Source: Burkholderiales bacterium PBB6 (GTDB taxonomy: Bacteria; Pseudomonadota; Gammaproteobacteria; Burkholderiales; Burkholderiaceae_C). From it: a DNA stretch of 64,000 bases. Under the pieces are notes generated by a model. The model was given only the letters and a program-made list of their open reading frames with translations. It was not told the origin of the DNA and did no database searches. A program made the translations under genes and the position numbers. The stretch is taken from the NCBI GenBank assembly GCA_002255925.1, contig NKIH01000003.1:372001-436000 (forward strand), read 5' to 3'. Of the stretch, positions 1-8,424 are shown piece after piece (the stretch's first letter is position 1; every line of letters begins with the position of its first letter).

Positions 1-1
1 C

Positions 2-376
2 CGCACCGGTGATCTGGGCCGCATGGACGAGGAAGGCTACTTCTTCATCACCGACCGCCTGAAGCGGATGATCAATGCCAGCGGCTACAAGGTCTGGCCG
101 TCCGAGGTGGAGTTGCTGCTGTACCGCCACCCGGCCGTGGCCGAAGCCTGCGTGATTTCATCGAAGGACGCCTACCGCGGCGAGACCGTGAAGGCCGTGA
201 TCGTGCTGCGCACCGAGGCCGTCGGCAAAACCACCGAGCAAGAGATCATCGACTGGGCCCATGAGCACATGGCCGCCTACAAGGCGCCGCGCCTGGTGCA
301 GTTCGTCGATGTGCTGCCCAAGTCAGGCGCCGGCAAGGTGATGTGGCGTCTGCTGCAGGAGAAAGAACCCGCCTGA
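2..376 (+). CDS. Acyl-CoA synthetase (AMP-dependent ligase), C-terminal fragment
   Basis: This is the last 124 codons of an ANL-superfamily acyl-CoA synthetase whose start lies left of the window. The frame is open from base 2. It begins at the TGDLG hinge motif that joins the large and small domains, continues through DRLKRMINASGYKVWPSEVE (the mobile C-terminal domain), and ends with a KSGAGKVMWR element whose lysine (in GKV) matches the catalytic lysine of the adenylation step. These enzymes activate a carboxylic acid to its CoA thioester through an acyl-AMP. The substrate cannot be told from the C-terminal part. Its neighbours (IclR regulator, shikimate-type dehydrogenase, TRAP binding protein, porin) suggest an aromatic or alicyclic acid or a medium-chain fatty acid. 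It converges on the IclR gene with one base between the stop codons. Confidence 0.9.
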   Translation, partial: RTGDLGRMDEEGYFFITDRLKRMINASGYKVWPSEVELLLYRHPAVAEACVISSKDAYRGETVKAVIVLRTEAVGKTTEQEIIDWAHEHMAAYKAPRLVQFVDVLPKSGAGKVMWRLLQEKEPA

Positions 377-377
377 G

Positions 378-1205
378 TCAGATCAGCGGCCGCAGGGTCT
401 GGGCAGTTTCGAGCAGCAGCGGCACCAGCCGGCTTTCGATCTGCGCCAACGGCCAGTTCGCGACCTGCAGCGTCATGCCCAGCGCGCCCTTGCACTCACC
501 AAAGCGGTCACGCAGCACGGTGGATACGCCGCTGAGGCCGGCATCGAGCTGACCGATCGCGATCCAGTGGTCTTGCAGGCGCGCCTGGCGCACCTGCGCG
601 CCGAAACTCTCTGCCGTCTGCACCGTGCTGGCGGTGAAGCCGGCGAACTCATGGCTGTCGAGCCAGCGCTGCAAGGCCGGCTCCTTCAGCGTGGCCAGCA
701 GCGCCACGCCCGGGCTCACCACATGGGCCGGCACGCGCGCCCCGGCGTGAAAACCGATCGACACCACCCGCGGGCTGTTGCTGCGCGCCACGTAAACCAC
801 CTCGTGGCCATCCAGCACGCTCACGTTCACGGTTTCAGCGGTGGCCATTGAGAGCCGCTGGATGAAGGGCTGCACCAGGCGCGGCAGGCGCGCGCCATCC
901 AGGTAGCTCTGCCCCAGCCGCAGCACGCGGGGCGCCAGCCAGAAGTGCTTGCCGTCGGTATCGGCATAACCGAAGTGGCACAGACTCAGCAGATGGCGCC
1001 GCGCCGCCGTGCGCGGAATGCCCGTGCGCTGCGCTACCTGCGCCACCGTCATGCGCGCATGTTCGTCGTCGAACGACTCGATGACCGCCAGGCCGCGGCC
1101 CAGGCCGGCAATCAAATCCGCCGGGGCTATCGGGAAGCCGCCAGCGCCCAGCTCGTCGCTGATCAGACCGGAGGCAGCGCGGTCGGCAGGGAGAGTAGAA
1201 ACCAT
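378..1205 (-). CDS. IclR-family transcriptional regulator
   Basis: This 275-residue protein has the two-part IclR layout. An N-terminal winged helix-turn-helix (about residues 30-95; MTVAQVAQRTGIPRTAARRH is the helix-turn-helix) is followed by an effector-binding IclR_C domain (about residues 105-270; VNVSVLDGHEVVYVAR and a cluster ending in GLSGVSTVLRD). The length is usual for the PcaR/PobR/PcaU branch, which controls protocatechuate, 4-hydroxybenzoate and quinate catabolism. It is divergent from the shikimate-dehydrogenase-like gene, with 129 bp between the starts. Two direct repeats in that gap are probable binding sites. The neighbours fit a ligand such as shikimate, quinate or a related acid, but the ligand is inferred only from context. 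Confidence 0.88.
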   Translation of the reverse strand: MVSTLPADRAASGLISDELGAGGFPIAPADLIAGLGRGLAVIESFDDEHARMTVAQVAQRTGIPRTAARRHLLSLCHFGYADTDGKHFWLAPRVLRLGQSYLDGARLPRLVQPFIQRLSMATAETVNVSVLDGHEVVYVARSNSPRVVSIGFHAGARVPAHVVSPGVALLATLKEPALQRWLDSHEFAGFTASTVQTAESFGAQVRQARLQDHWIAIGQLDAGLSGVSTVLRDRFGECKGALGMTLQVANWPLAQIESRLVPLLLETAQTLRPLI

Positions 1206-1219
1206 GTTTTCAACCGGTG

Positions 1220-1249
1220 ATCGGACAACAGTAACCGATTATCGGACAA
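1220..1249. promoter_or_regulatory. Probable IclR operator: two 9-bp direct repeats
   Basis: The sequence ATCGGACAA occurs at 1220-1228 and again at 1241-1249, 21 bp apart (two helical turns), in the gap between the divergent IclR and aroE-like genes. IclR-family regulators often bind repeated 9-10 bp half-sites in such gaps, so this is the best operator candidate. Binding itself is inferred. Confidence 0.5.
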
Positions 1250-1334
1250 ATCAAGCGCCGAGTGCCTTGTGAGCCAGGGGGGCCGCTGCCTACATTCCAG
1301 CCCGTCCCCACTGCAATTTTTATCGGCTCGCCCC

Positions 1335-2174
1335 ATGCACATCTCCGGCAGCACCCGCGTTTTTCTGGTCATCGGTGACCCCGTCGCCCAGGTCCAGGCG
1401 CCGGCCATGTTCAACCGCGTTTTCCAGCGGCATGGGGTGAACGCAGTGCTGGTGCCGGTGCAGGTGTCAGCCGACCGGATGCCGGCCTTCACCCGTGAAG
1501 TGCTGGCCACCGGCAACATCGGCGGGCTGTGGCTGACCATTCCGCACAAGACGCTGCTGGTGCCCCAGCTCGGCCACATCGACCGCTGCGGCGCGGTGGC
1601 GCAATCGGTGAACGCGGTGCGCCGCCACGAGGATGGCCAGCTGCAAGGCGCGATGTTCGATGGCCTGGGCCTGGTGAAGGCGCTGCGCCACCTGGGCCTG
1701 CCGCCTGAAGGCCGCCGCGTGCTGCTGCTGGGCACAGGCGGTGCGGGCTCGGCCATTGCCGCGGCCTTGCTGGATCACGGCGTGAGCCAGCTGGCCCTGC
1801 ATGACCTGGGAGCGCGCGCCCGGCAACTGGCCACCCGCCTGGCCGACCCGCGCGTGGTGGTGACGAGCAACCACCCCGCTGGCCACGACCTGATCGTGCA
1901 CGCCACGCCGCTGGGCCTGCAGCCGGATGACCCGCTGCCGCTGGATGTGTCGCTGATCGAGCCCGGCACCTGCGTCATCGACATCCTGATGAAGCACCGC
2001 CCCACCCCGCTGCTGCAAGCCTGCGCCGAACGCGGCATCGAGGCCCATCCGGGCTTCGAGATGCTGGTGCAGCAGGTGCCTGATTACCTGCGCTTCTTTG
2101 ACATGCCCGACGTGGCCGATGCGGTTGCGGCCGATCTGGCCGACGTGCGCGCATCGACCCTAGTTCACCCCTGA
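1335..2174 (+). CDS. Shikimate/quinate 5-dehydrogenase-like oxidoreductase (AroE family)
   Basis: This 279-residue AroE-family protein starts at the ATG at 1335. An upstream in-frame start at 1269 would add a non-conserved leader that covers the promoter gap. The N-terminal substrate domain carries the family's lysine (GLWLTIPHK) and aspartate (MFDGLG), and the Rossmann NAD(P) domain begins with LLLGTGGAGSAI. The C-terminal GFEMLVQQ resembles the family's conserved C-terminal helix. The enzyme should reduce or oxidise the 3-keto/hydroxy group of shikimate, quinate or a close analogue. Its place beside an IclR regulator, an acyl-CoA synthetase and a TRAP binding protein suggests a catabolic paralogue rather than the biosynthetic aroE. 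This is an inference from context. Confidence 0.85.
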   Translation: MHISGSTRVFLVIGDPVAQVQAPAMFNRVFQRHGVNAVLVPVQVSADRMPAFTREVLATGNIGGLWLTIPHKTLLVPQLGHIDRCGAVAQSVNAVRRHEDGQLQGAMFDGLGLVKALRHLGLPPEGRRVLLLGTGGAGSAIAAALLDHGVSQLALHDLGARARQLATRLADPRVVVTSNHPAGHDLIVHATPLGLQPDDPLPLDVSLIEPGTCVIDILMKHRPTPLLQACAERGIEAHPGFEMLVQQVPDYLRFFDMPDVADAVAADLADVRASTLVHP

Positions 2175-2217
2175 AGGCGCGTTGACGCCTCCCAACCACC
2201 CCACCGGAGACAAGCCC

Positions 2218-3237
2218 ATGAACCCCATCACCCGCCGTGCCCTGAACCTCGGCCTGCTGGCCGGCTGCCTGATGACCGCCGGCCTGAGCCAGGCGGCCGA
2301 CATCGAAGCCCGCACCATCAAGTTCCCGTCGGCCAGCAACAAGGGCCACCCGCAAGTGGTGGGCGTGGAGAAGTTCGCTGAGCTGGTCGCGGCCAAGAGC
2401 GGCGGCAAGTTCACCGTGAAGCCCTTCCCGGGCGGCACGCTCGGCCCCGATCTGCAGACCGTGTCGGCCATGCAGGGAGGCACGATGGAGATGACCGTGA
2501 TGAACGCCAGCCTGCTGGCGGGCAACGTCAAGGAAATGGCGATCTTCGATTTCCCTTTCCTGTTCAACAACACCCGTGAGGCCGATGCCGTGGCCGACGG
2601 CCCGGTGGGCCGCAAGCTGCTCGACAAGCTGCAGGAACGCGGCCTGGTGGGCCTGGCCTACTGGGACCTGGGCTTTCGCCAGGTGCACACCGCCAAGAAG
2701 CCCATCGCCAAGGCCGATGACTTCAAGGGTTTGAAGATGCGCGTCATCCCGACGCCGCTGTACGTCGACTTCATGAGCGCGATGGGCGCATCACCCGTGC
2801 CCATGCCCTTCACCGAGACCTACACGGCGCTCGAGCAAGGCGCCATCGACGGCATGACGAACCCGCTGCTCAACATCCTCGACGGCAAGTACAACGAGGT
2901 GAGCAAGCACCTGACGATCACCAACCACATGTACACGCCGCAGGCGGTGATCGTCAGCAAGAAGTTCTGGGACAAGCTCTCTGCTACCGAGCAGCAGATC
3001 CTGCGCGACGCCGCCCAGGAAACCGCGCTCTTCCAGCGCAAGTACGCCCGCGACGAGGCCGCCAAGGTACTGGCCGAGCTGAAGAAGCGCGGCATGAACG
3101 TCATCGAGCTGCCGGCTGAAGAGCAGGCCAAGCTGCGTGAGCGCGCCAAGCCGGTGGTTGAGAAGTACACGAAGGAGCTCGGCGCGATCGTGCCCGAGAT
3201 GCTGGCTGCCGTGGAGAAGGCCCGCGCTGCGCGCTGA
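2218..3237 (+). CDS. TRAP transporter periplasmic substrate-binding protein (DctP family)
   Basis: This 339-residue protein begins with a Sec-type signal peptide (cleavage probably after SQAA, about residue 25). The mature domain has DctP-family features: an N-terminal GHPQVVGVEKFAELV segment, a central FRQVHTAKKPIAKADDFKGL stretch, and MRVIPTPLYV with the arginine that usually binds the substrate carboxylate, followed by EQGAIDGMTNPLL. The ATG at 2218 is preceded by GGAG at good spacing. It delivers an organic acid to a DctQ-DctM membrane pair, but no such genes are in the window, so it is an orphan binding protein or uses a permease encoded elsewhere. It follows the AroE-like gene by 43 bp and is probably cotranscribed with it. 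Confidence 0.9.
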   Translation: MNPITRRALNLGLLAGCLMTAGLSQAADIEARTIKFPSASNKGHPQVVGVEKFAELVAAKSGGKFTVKPFPGGTLGPDLQTVSAMQGGTMEMTVMNASLLAGNVKEMAIFDFPFLFNNTREADAVADGPVGRKLLDKLQERGLVGLAYWDLGFRQVHTAKKPIAKADDFKGLKMRVIPTPLYVDFMSAMGASPVPMPFTETYTALEQGAIDGMTNPLLNILDGKYNEVSKHLTITNHMYTPQAVIVSKKFWDKLSATEQQILRDAAQETALFQRKYARDEAAKVLAELKKRGMNVIELPAEEQAKLRERAKPVVEKYTKELGAIVPEMLAAVEKARAAR

Positions 3238-3339
3238 AGTACGCCACGGGCCCGCTGGTCCCTGATGCCCGTTTCCCTTTCCCTTCTTCCCTGTTCTGTT
3301 TTCCCCCACAAACCTGCGTCAAGCACGGAGACATTCACC

Positions 3340-4428
3340 ATGAAGTTCATCACCACCCGCACCCTGATCGCCGCCGCTGCGCTGGCCGCCACCGGCCTGT
3401 CGGCCCAGGCGCAATCCAGCGTCCAGCTGTTCACCCTGGTTGACGCCAACGTGAGCCATTACAGCGCCGGCTCGAAGTCGGGCGCCGGCAACGTCACCTC
3501 GCTGAATGACGGCACCACCAATGGCCTGAACGGCTCGCGCTGGGGCATTCGCACCACCGAAGACCTGGGCGGTGGCCTGAAGGCCGGCGTGTTGCTGGAG
3601 GGTGGCTTCGGCGTGGACACCGGCGCGCTGGGCCAGGGCGGCCGCACCTTCGGTCGCCAGGGCTACATCTCGCTGTCGTCCAGCAATCTGGGCGAGCTGC
3701 GCATGGGCCGCCAGTACATCTTCGAAGACAGCGTGATGGGCATGACCAACCCCTTCGGCAACGCACTGACGCTGAACCCCGGCACCGGCGTGACCAACGC
3801 CGGCAAGGCCCTGCCGCTGTGGCTGAACGCTCCGCGCGCCGACAACGTGGTGCAGGTGCAGAGCCTGGTCTACAGCGGCTTCCAGGCCGGCCTGCAGGTG
3901 GGCGCCGGTGAAGGCACCGCGGACCGCTTCCACGGCGTGAAGCTGGGCTACGGCCAGGGCGCGTTCAATACCGCGCTGTCGTATGAATGGAACCGTGCAC
4001 GCAGCACCGGCGACAACGTCAACAAGTCGCTGACGGTGGCGGCCAACTACAACTTCGGCAGCTTCAAGGTGCTGGGCGGCATCCAGCGCAACCGCGATCT
4101 GGTGACCACCTCCGGCAACGGCGCCTTCACCGGCAGCAACCTGACGGTGACCGGCGACGTGACCTTCGCGATGGACCGCACCACCGGCAGCACCGTGGGC
4201 GTGGAAGTGCCGATGGGCCAGTGGCTGTTCGGCGCGAACTACACCACGGTGAAGTACGCCAATGCCGCTGGCACCAGCCAGACCCTGGGCAAGGCTGCCG
4301 CAGGTGCACGTTACGGCCTGTCGAAGAACACCTTCCTGTACGCCGCCGCGTCGGTGGCCACGGGTGATCTGAAGAACTACATCTCGCAGAAGTCGGTGAC
4401 CCAGGTCGGCCTGCGCGCAGCCTTCTGA
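3340..4428 (+). CDS. Gram-negative trimeric porin (Burkholderiales OmpC/Omp32 type)
   Basis: This 362-residue outer-membrane porin starts at the ATG at 3340 with a signal peptide (cleavage likely after LSAQA). The mature chain begins SSVQLFTLVDANV, matching the 'SSVTLYGxVDxxV' start of beta-proteobacterial porins. GSRWGIRTTEDLGGGLKAG and a GRQGYISL segment follow, and the chain ends in Phe (GLRAAF), the usual signal for BAM-dependent assembly. It should form a 16-stranded, mostly anion-selective channel. It lies 102 bp after dctP and may be part of the same uptake unit. The long tract between them is rich in pyrimidines. Confidence 0.93.
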   Translation: MKFITTRTLIAAAALAATGLSAQAQSSVQLFTLVDANVSHYSAGSKSGAGNVTSLNDGTTNGLNGSRWGIRTTEDLGGGLKAGVLLEGGFGVDTGALGQGGRTFGRQGYISLSSSNLGELRMGRQYIFEDSVMGMTNPFGNALTLNPGTGVTNAGKALPLWLNAPRADNVVQVQSLVYSGFQAGLQVGAGEGTADRFHGVKLGYGQGAFNTALSYEWNRARSTGDNVNKSLTVAANYNFGSFKVLGGIQRNRDLVTTSGNGAFTGSNLTVTGDVTFAMDRTTGSTVGVEVPMGQWLFGANYTTVKYANAAGTSQTLGKAAAGARYGLSKNTFLYAAASVATGDLKNYISQKSVTQVGLRAAF

Positions 4429-4454
4429 GGCCACGGCCCTGAAAGACAGGTCGG

Positions 4455-5009
4455 TCAGCGGAGCTGGCTGACCTTGTCCGGCGGGTCGTTCACATCGCAA
4501 AGCGGGTCCGGGCCGAAGGAGGTGTCCATCACCACCTTGTCGGCCCCCACGCCGACCAGGAACCACTGGCAGAACGGGGCGTTGTAGCGGTAAGCCCAGA
4601 CCACCTGCGGCGGCCGTGCCACCTGGAAGGTGGTGCTGGGCCGGCCGATCTGGCGGCGCACATCCTCGCCCGTCATGCCGGCGGTAATGCGGAAGAAGTT
4701 CGCCTCGGTCAGCACCTGCTCGCCCGACACCAGCCGTCCGGCCGCATCAAAGCGGTACATCCAGGTGGTGTTGCCAAACGGGCCGGTGGCGTATTCCAGT
4801 TGCCGCCCACCATCGGTCAGCGGCCAGTCGCCGGTGGGGCTGCCCCGCGCCTGCGTCAACTCGGCCACGCTGCTGCCCACGGGCAAGGCAACGGGGGCCA
4901 AGGCCGCACAGCCGCCCAGCAGCAACGCCAGGGTCGTCACCAGGCCCGCCAGCGCGGCTGCGGGCCGTTGGGTGGCGTGCTTGATCGAGCGTGGCGTGGT
5001 GCTGTGCAT
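4455..5009 (-). CDS. Outer-membrane lipoprotein with SmpA/BamE-like fold, function unknown
   Basis: This 184-residue protein has a signal sequence ending in a lipobox LLGGC (Cys34), so it should be lipidated and sit in the outer membrane facing the periplasm. The body contains two stretches like the SmpA/OmlA (BamE) fold: LTQARGSPTGDWPLTDGGRQ with LEYATGPFG, and ITAGMTGEDVRRQIGRPSTT followed by WAYRYNAPF. This suggests a duplicated BamE-like domain. It is larger than BamE itself and is probably one of the many uncharacterised Burkholderiales lipoproteins of this fold. It follows the esterase-monooxygenase gene by 34 bp on the same strand and could be cotranscribed, but nothing links their roles. 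Confidence 0.7.
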   Translation of the reverse strand: MHSTTPRSIKHATQRPAAALAGLVTTLALLLGGCAALAPVALPVGSSVAELTQARGSPTGDWPLTDGGRQLEYATGPFGNTTWMYRFDAAGRLVSGEQVLTEANFFRITAGMTGEDVRRQIGRPSTTFQVARPPQVVWAYRYNAPFCQWFLVGVGADKVVMDTSFGPDPLCDVNDPPDKVSQLR

Positions 5010-5043
5010 GACGTGGTCTCCGGGTTGGCCGCCAGCTTAATGC

Positions 5044-7407
5044 TCAGTCGAATTCGAGCGTGCCGTCCTCGATGCGACCATGACGCAGTGTCAACAAGTC
5101 GCGCAGGTAGTTCTGGTACAGCCGCCACGGCGCGCGCAGGCCCTGCTTGGGCAGGTGTGCCAGCGCACGCTGCACATAGCCTGAGCTGAAATCAATCGAC
5201 GGCATCTCGCCGATGTCCGGGTCGGTGCGGCGCGGCGTCACGCGCTGCCAGCCGCGGCGCTGCATCAGGTTCAGCACGCGGCACACATATTCGGCGGTCA
5301 GGTCGGCCTTCAGCGTCCACGAGGCATTGGTATAGCCGAAGGTGGCCGCCATGTTCGGCAGGTCGCTGAACATCATGCCCTTGTAGCCCAGCGTCTTCGA
5401 CAAATCGACCGGCACACCGTCCAGGCTCAACTTGGCTCCGCCCAGCAGCTGCAGCTCCAGCCCGGTCGCGCTCACCACGATGTCGGCAGGCAACTCCTGG
5501 CCTGAGCGCAGCCGCAGGCCACCCGGCGTGAAGGTCTCGATCTGGTCGGTCACCACGCTGGCCCCGCCGCTGCGCAGCGCGGTGAACAAATCACCATCAG
5601 GCACCAGGCACAGGCGCTGGTCCCAGGGGCGGTAGCTGGGCGTGAAGTGGCGGTCCACGTCCACCCCCGGCAGCGCACGGCGAATCTGCTTGAGCAGGTG
5701 CCCGCCGAATGCCGCCGGCCGGCTGCGCGCCAGGCCGTACAGGGCCTGGCCGAGCAGCACGTTTTTCCAGCGCGTCAGCGCGTAGGCCAGGCGGCCCGGC
5801 AGCCAGCGGCGCAAGGCATCGGCGATGGCGTCACGGGCCGGCAGCGAGGCGATCCAGGTGGGCGAGCGTTGCAGCATCGTCACCTGCGCACCGGCCTTGG
5901 CCAGCGCCGGCACCAGCGTCACCGCCGTGGCGCCACTGCCAATCACCACCACGCGTCGGCCCTGCACCTGCAGGCCTTCGGGCCAGTGCTGCGGGTGCAC
6001 CACCTGGCCCTGGAACTGGCTCAGGCCAGCATAGTCGGGCTGGTAGCCACGGTCGTAGCGGTAATAGCCGGCGCACATGTAGAGGAAGCGGCAGCGCTGC
6101 TGCACCACAGGCCCGCCCTCGCCCTGCTGCACCATCACGGTCCAGCGCGCGTCGGTGCTCGACCAATCAGCCGCCACCACCCGCTGCTGGTAGCGGATGC
6201 GCTCTTCGATGCCGTGTTCGCGGGCGGTGCTGCGGATGTAGTCGAGGATGGCCGGGCCGTCGGCAATCGCCTTGCCCTGGGTCCACGGCTGGAAGCGGTA
6301 GCCCAGCGTGTACATGTCGGAGTCAGAGCGCACACCGGGGTAGCGGAACAAGTCCCAGGTGCCGCCGCTGGCCGCGCGGCCTTCCAGGATGAGCACACGC
6401 TGCTCAGGGCAATGCTGCTGCAAGTGCCAGGCCGCGCCGATGCCCGACAGGCCCGCGCCCACCACGATGACGTCGTGGCATTCAGGCTCGCCACGCGCCG
6501 CGCACTCACGCACGAAGCGGACCGCCTGGCGTACCGAACGCCGGGCTTCGGGCAAGCGCCACACCAGCTGCCACACATGCGACACGCCGGGCCACACCTG
6601 CAACTCCACGGCCACGCCGGCAGCGCGGGCCTTGTGGGCCAGGCGAATGCCGTCGTCGCGCAGCACTTCGTCGCGGGCCACGTGAATCACCATCGGCGGC
6701 AAGCCGTGCATCGACGCCAGCAAAGGCGAGGCGCGCGGGTCGTTCATGTCGGCGCCCTGCAGGTACTGGTCCCGCAGGTGCACCAGGTACTCGCCGCGGA
6801 ACAGTGCGTCGGAGTCACTGTTGGTGACCAGCGATTCACTGCCGCCGGTCAAATCAGTGCCTGGCGAAAACAGCATGGCCGCGTCGGGCAGCGGGCCGCC
6901 GGCATCGCGCAGGCTCACCATCAAGGACACGGCCAGGTTGCCGCCGGCGCTGTCGCCACCCACCGCGATGCGGCCGGGTGAACCTGCCGCCACATGCTGG
7001 GCATGCAGCGCCAGCCAGGCGGCCATCACATCATCAGGCGCCGCCGGGAACGGGTGCTCGGGCGCCAGCCGGTAATCGGGCACAAACACCCGCGCGCCTT
7101 GCAGCGCCAGCGCACCCGTCAGCGGCCGGTGCGTGGTGGGTGAGCAGCCCACAAAACCACCGCCGTGGATGTAGAGGATGGTCAGCGGGGCAGCCGACGG
7201 CGCCTTGCCCGCATCGGCCTTGGCCTCTACCCACTCCCCCGGCACGCCGCCGAGCACACCGGGGGTGATGCGGGTGCCGCCAGGCCCGGGCATGGCCGCG
7301 TTCATGACCTTGCGCACGCGGCGCAGATCGCTCATGTCGCCCAGCACCGGTTTGACACGGTTGCGCACGTACCAGGTTGCGATGCGGGCTTGCCAACTGA
7401 CGGTCAT
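5044..7407 (-). CDS. Fusion of HSL-type esterase and flavin monooxygenase (Baeyer-Villiger type)
   Basis: This 787-residue polypeptide joins two enzymes. Residues 1-300 form an alpha/beta hydrolase of the hormone-sensitive-lipase family, with the oxyanion motif HGGGF (81-85), nucleophile GDSAG (Ser153), probable Asp246 and His277. Residues 310-787 form a class B flavin monooxygenase. It has FAD motif GAGLSG (317-322), a GGTW-YPGVRSD segment, NADPH motif GSGATA (490-495), and the Baeyer-Villiger fingerprint FxGxxxHxxxWP met exactly at 465-476. The monooxygenase would turn a ketone into an ester or oxygenate a fatty substrate, and the esterase would hydrolyse that ester. The gene follows an SDR by 47 bp. 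Mycobacterial mymA operons carry separate LipR-type esterase, MymA monooxygenase and SDR genes in the same order. The substrate is unknown. Confidence 0.92.
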   Translation of the reverse strand: MTVSWQARIATWYVRNRVKPVLGDMSDLRRVRKVMNAAMPGPGGTRITPGVLGGVPGEWVEAKADAGKAPSAAPLTILYIHGGGFVGCSPTTHRPLTGALALQGARVFVPDYRLAPEHPFPAAPDDVMAAWLALHAQHVAAGSPGRIAVGGDSAGGNLAVSLMVSLRDAGGPLPDAAMLFSPGTDLTGGSESLVTNSDSDALFRGEYLVHLRDQYLQGADMNDPRASPLLASMHGLPPMVIHVARDEVLRDDGIRLAHKARAAGVAVELQVWPGVSHVWQLVWRLPEARRSVRQAVRFVRECAARGEPECHDVIVVGAGLSGIGAAWHLQQHCPEQRVLILEGRAASGGTWDLFRYPGVRSDSDMYTLGYRFQPWTQGKAIADGPAILDYIRSTAREHGIEERIRYQQRVVAADWSSTDARWTVMVQQGEGGPVVQQRCRFLYMCAGYYRYDRGYQPDYAGLSQFQGQVVHPQHWPEGLQVQGRRVVVIGSGATAVTLVPALAKAGAQVTMLQRSPTWIASLPARDAIADALRRWLPGRLAYALTRWKNVLLGQALYGLARSRPAAFGGHLLKQIRRALPGVDVDRHFTPSYRPWDQRLCLVPDGDLFTALRSGGASVVTDQIETFTPGGLRLRSGQELPADIVVSATGLELQLLGGAKLSLDGVPVDLSKTLGYKGMMFSDLPNMAATFGYTNASWTLKADLTAEYVCRVLNLMQRRGWQRVTPRRTDPDIGEMPSIDFSSGYVQRALAHLPKQGLRAPWRLYQNYLRDLLTLRHGRIEDGTLEFD

Positions 7408-7454
7408 GGAGCGCTCCGGGTCAACGGGAGAGGGAAGTAAAGCATGAAGACGTG

Positions 7455-8327
7455 TCAGGCCGCACGGCCCACTCGGCGAGCGATGTCGCGGGCCATCAAG
7501 GCCCAGTAGCGCACCGGGAAGATGCGCTGCACCCAGGTGGCCTGCTCGGCGTCACGGCCCACCAGCACGCGCGCCTCACGCACCCGCATGCCCTGCACGA
7601 TGCGCCGTGCGGCGGCTTCGGGCGTCAGCACCAGCAGGCGGTTCCAGGCCGCTTGTTCACGCGCCACTTCGTCGGGCGGTGCGCCGTCGGGCACGCGGGC
7701 TTGTGCGGCAATGCCGGTGCGCACGCCGCCCGGGTGCACCAGCGTCACCCGCACGCCAGAGCCAGCCTCTGCCAGCTCATGGCGCAGCGATTCAGAAAAC
7801 CCGCGCAGCGCGAACTTGCTGGCGCAGTACGCCGTCTGCCCCGGCGGCGCCACGATGCCGAAGATGCTCGACACCTGCACCAGCAGGGCCGCGGGTTGTT
7901 GAGACATCCAAGGCAAAAAGGCCCGGGTGAGCCGCACCGGCGCCTGGAAGTTGATATCCATCAGCCAGTCGAAATCAGCGGCGCTGACCTGATCAAAGCG
8001 CCCGCCCAACGCCACGCCGGCGTTGTTCACCAGCACGGTGACGCGGCCATGCGCGGCCAGCACTGCAGCGGGCAAGGCGGCGCAGCCGGCCACGTCCTGC
8101 ACGTCCAGCACATGGGTAGAGACGGTCACGCCCGATGCGCGGGCGTCGGCGGCCACGGTGGCCAGGCTGTCGGCGTTCCGGTCAACCAGCGCGAGGTGCA
8201 TGCCCTCGGCGGCCAGTGCCCGGGCCAGGGCTGCGCCAATGCCGCCGGCCGCACCGGTGATCACCGCCACGCCGCCGCGCAAGGCCCAAGGGGCGGAAGA
8301 AGCCACAGACGTGGACGAGGACGACAT
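7455..8327 (-). CDS. Short-chain dehydrogenase/reductase (SDR, SadH-like)
   Basis: This 290-residue classical SDR has the NAD(P)-binding motif TGAAGGIG (24-31), NNAG (101-104), catalytic Ser near 153 and YxxxK (Tyr167, Lys171). The C-terminal extension of about 60 residues (a VREARVLVG segment, then IFPVRYWALMARDI) is typical of the SDRs that accompany long-chain or terpenoid-degrading monooxygenases. The chosen ATG at 8327 has GGAG upstream. An earlier in-frame ATG at 8393 would lie inside the operator palindrome and is unlikely. It heads an operon with the esterase-monooxygenase fusion and could make the ketone (from an alcohol) that the monooxygenase then oxidises. It is divergent from the TetR gene. 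Confidence 0.9.
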   Translation of the reverse strand: MSSSSTSVASSAPWALRGGVAVITGAAGGIGAALARALAAEGMHLALVDRNADSLATVAADARASGVTVSTHVLDVQDVAGCAALPAAVLAAHGRVTVLVNNAGVALGGRFDQVSAADFDWLMDINFQAPVRLTRAFLPWMSQQPAALLVQVSSIFGIVAPPGQTAYCASKFALRGFSESLRHELAEAGSGVRVTLVHPGGVRTGIAAQARVPDGAPPDEVAREQAAWNRLLVLTPEAAARRIVQGMRVREARVLVGRDAEQATWVQRIFPVRYWALMARDIARRVGRAA

Positions 8328-8381
8328 GAGGAACTCCGGTTTGGCACCGCGATGTGGACCCTCCACATGGCAGCGCGGCAA

Positions 8382-8405
8382 ATTTGACGACAACGATCGT
8401 CAAAT
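8382..8405. promoter_or_regulatory. TetR-type operator palindrome
   Basis: ATTTGACGA (8382-8390) and its exact reverse complement TCGTCAAAT (8397-8405) flank a 6-bp spacer. The 24-bp dyad lies between the divergent SDR (start 8327) and TetR (start 8425) genes. Size and place are those of a TetR dimer operator, so the regulator probably represses both the monooxygenase operon and itself. Confidence 0.7.
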
Positions 8406-8424
8406 ATTAACGAGCCTGGGTTTG

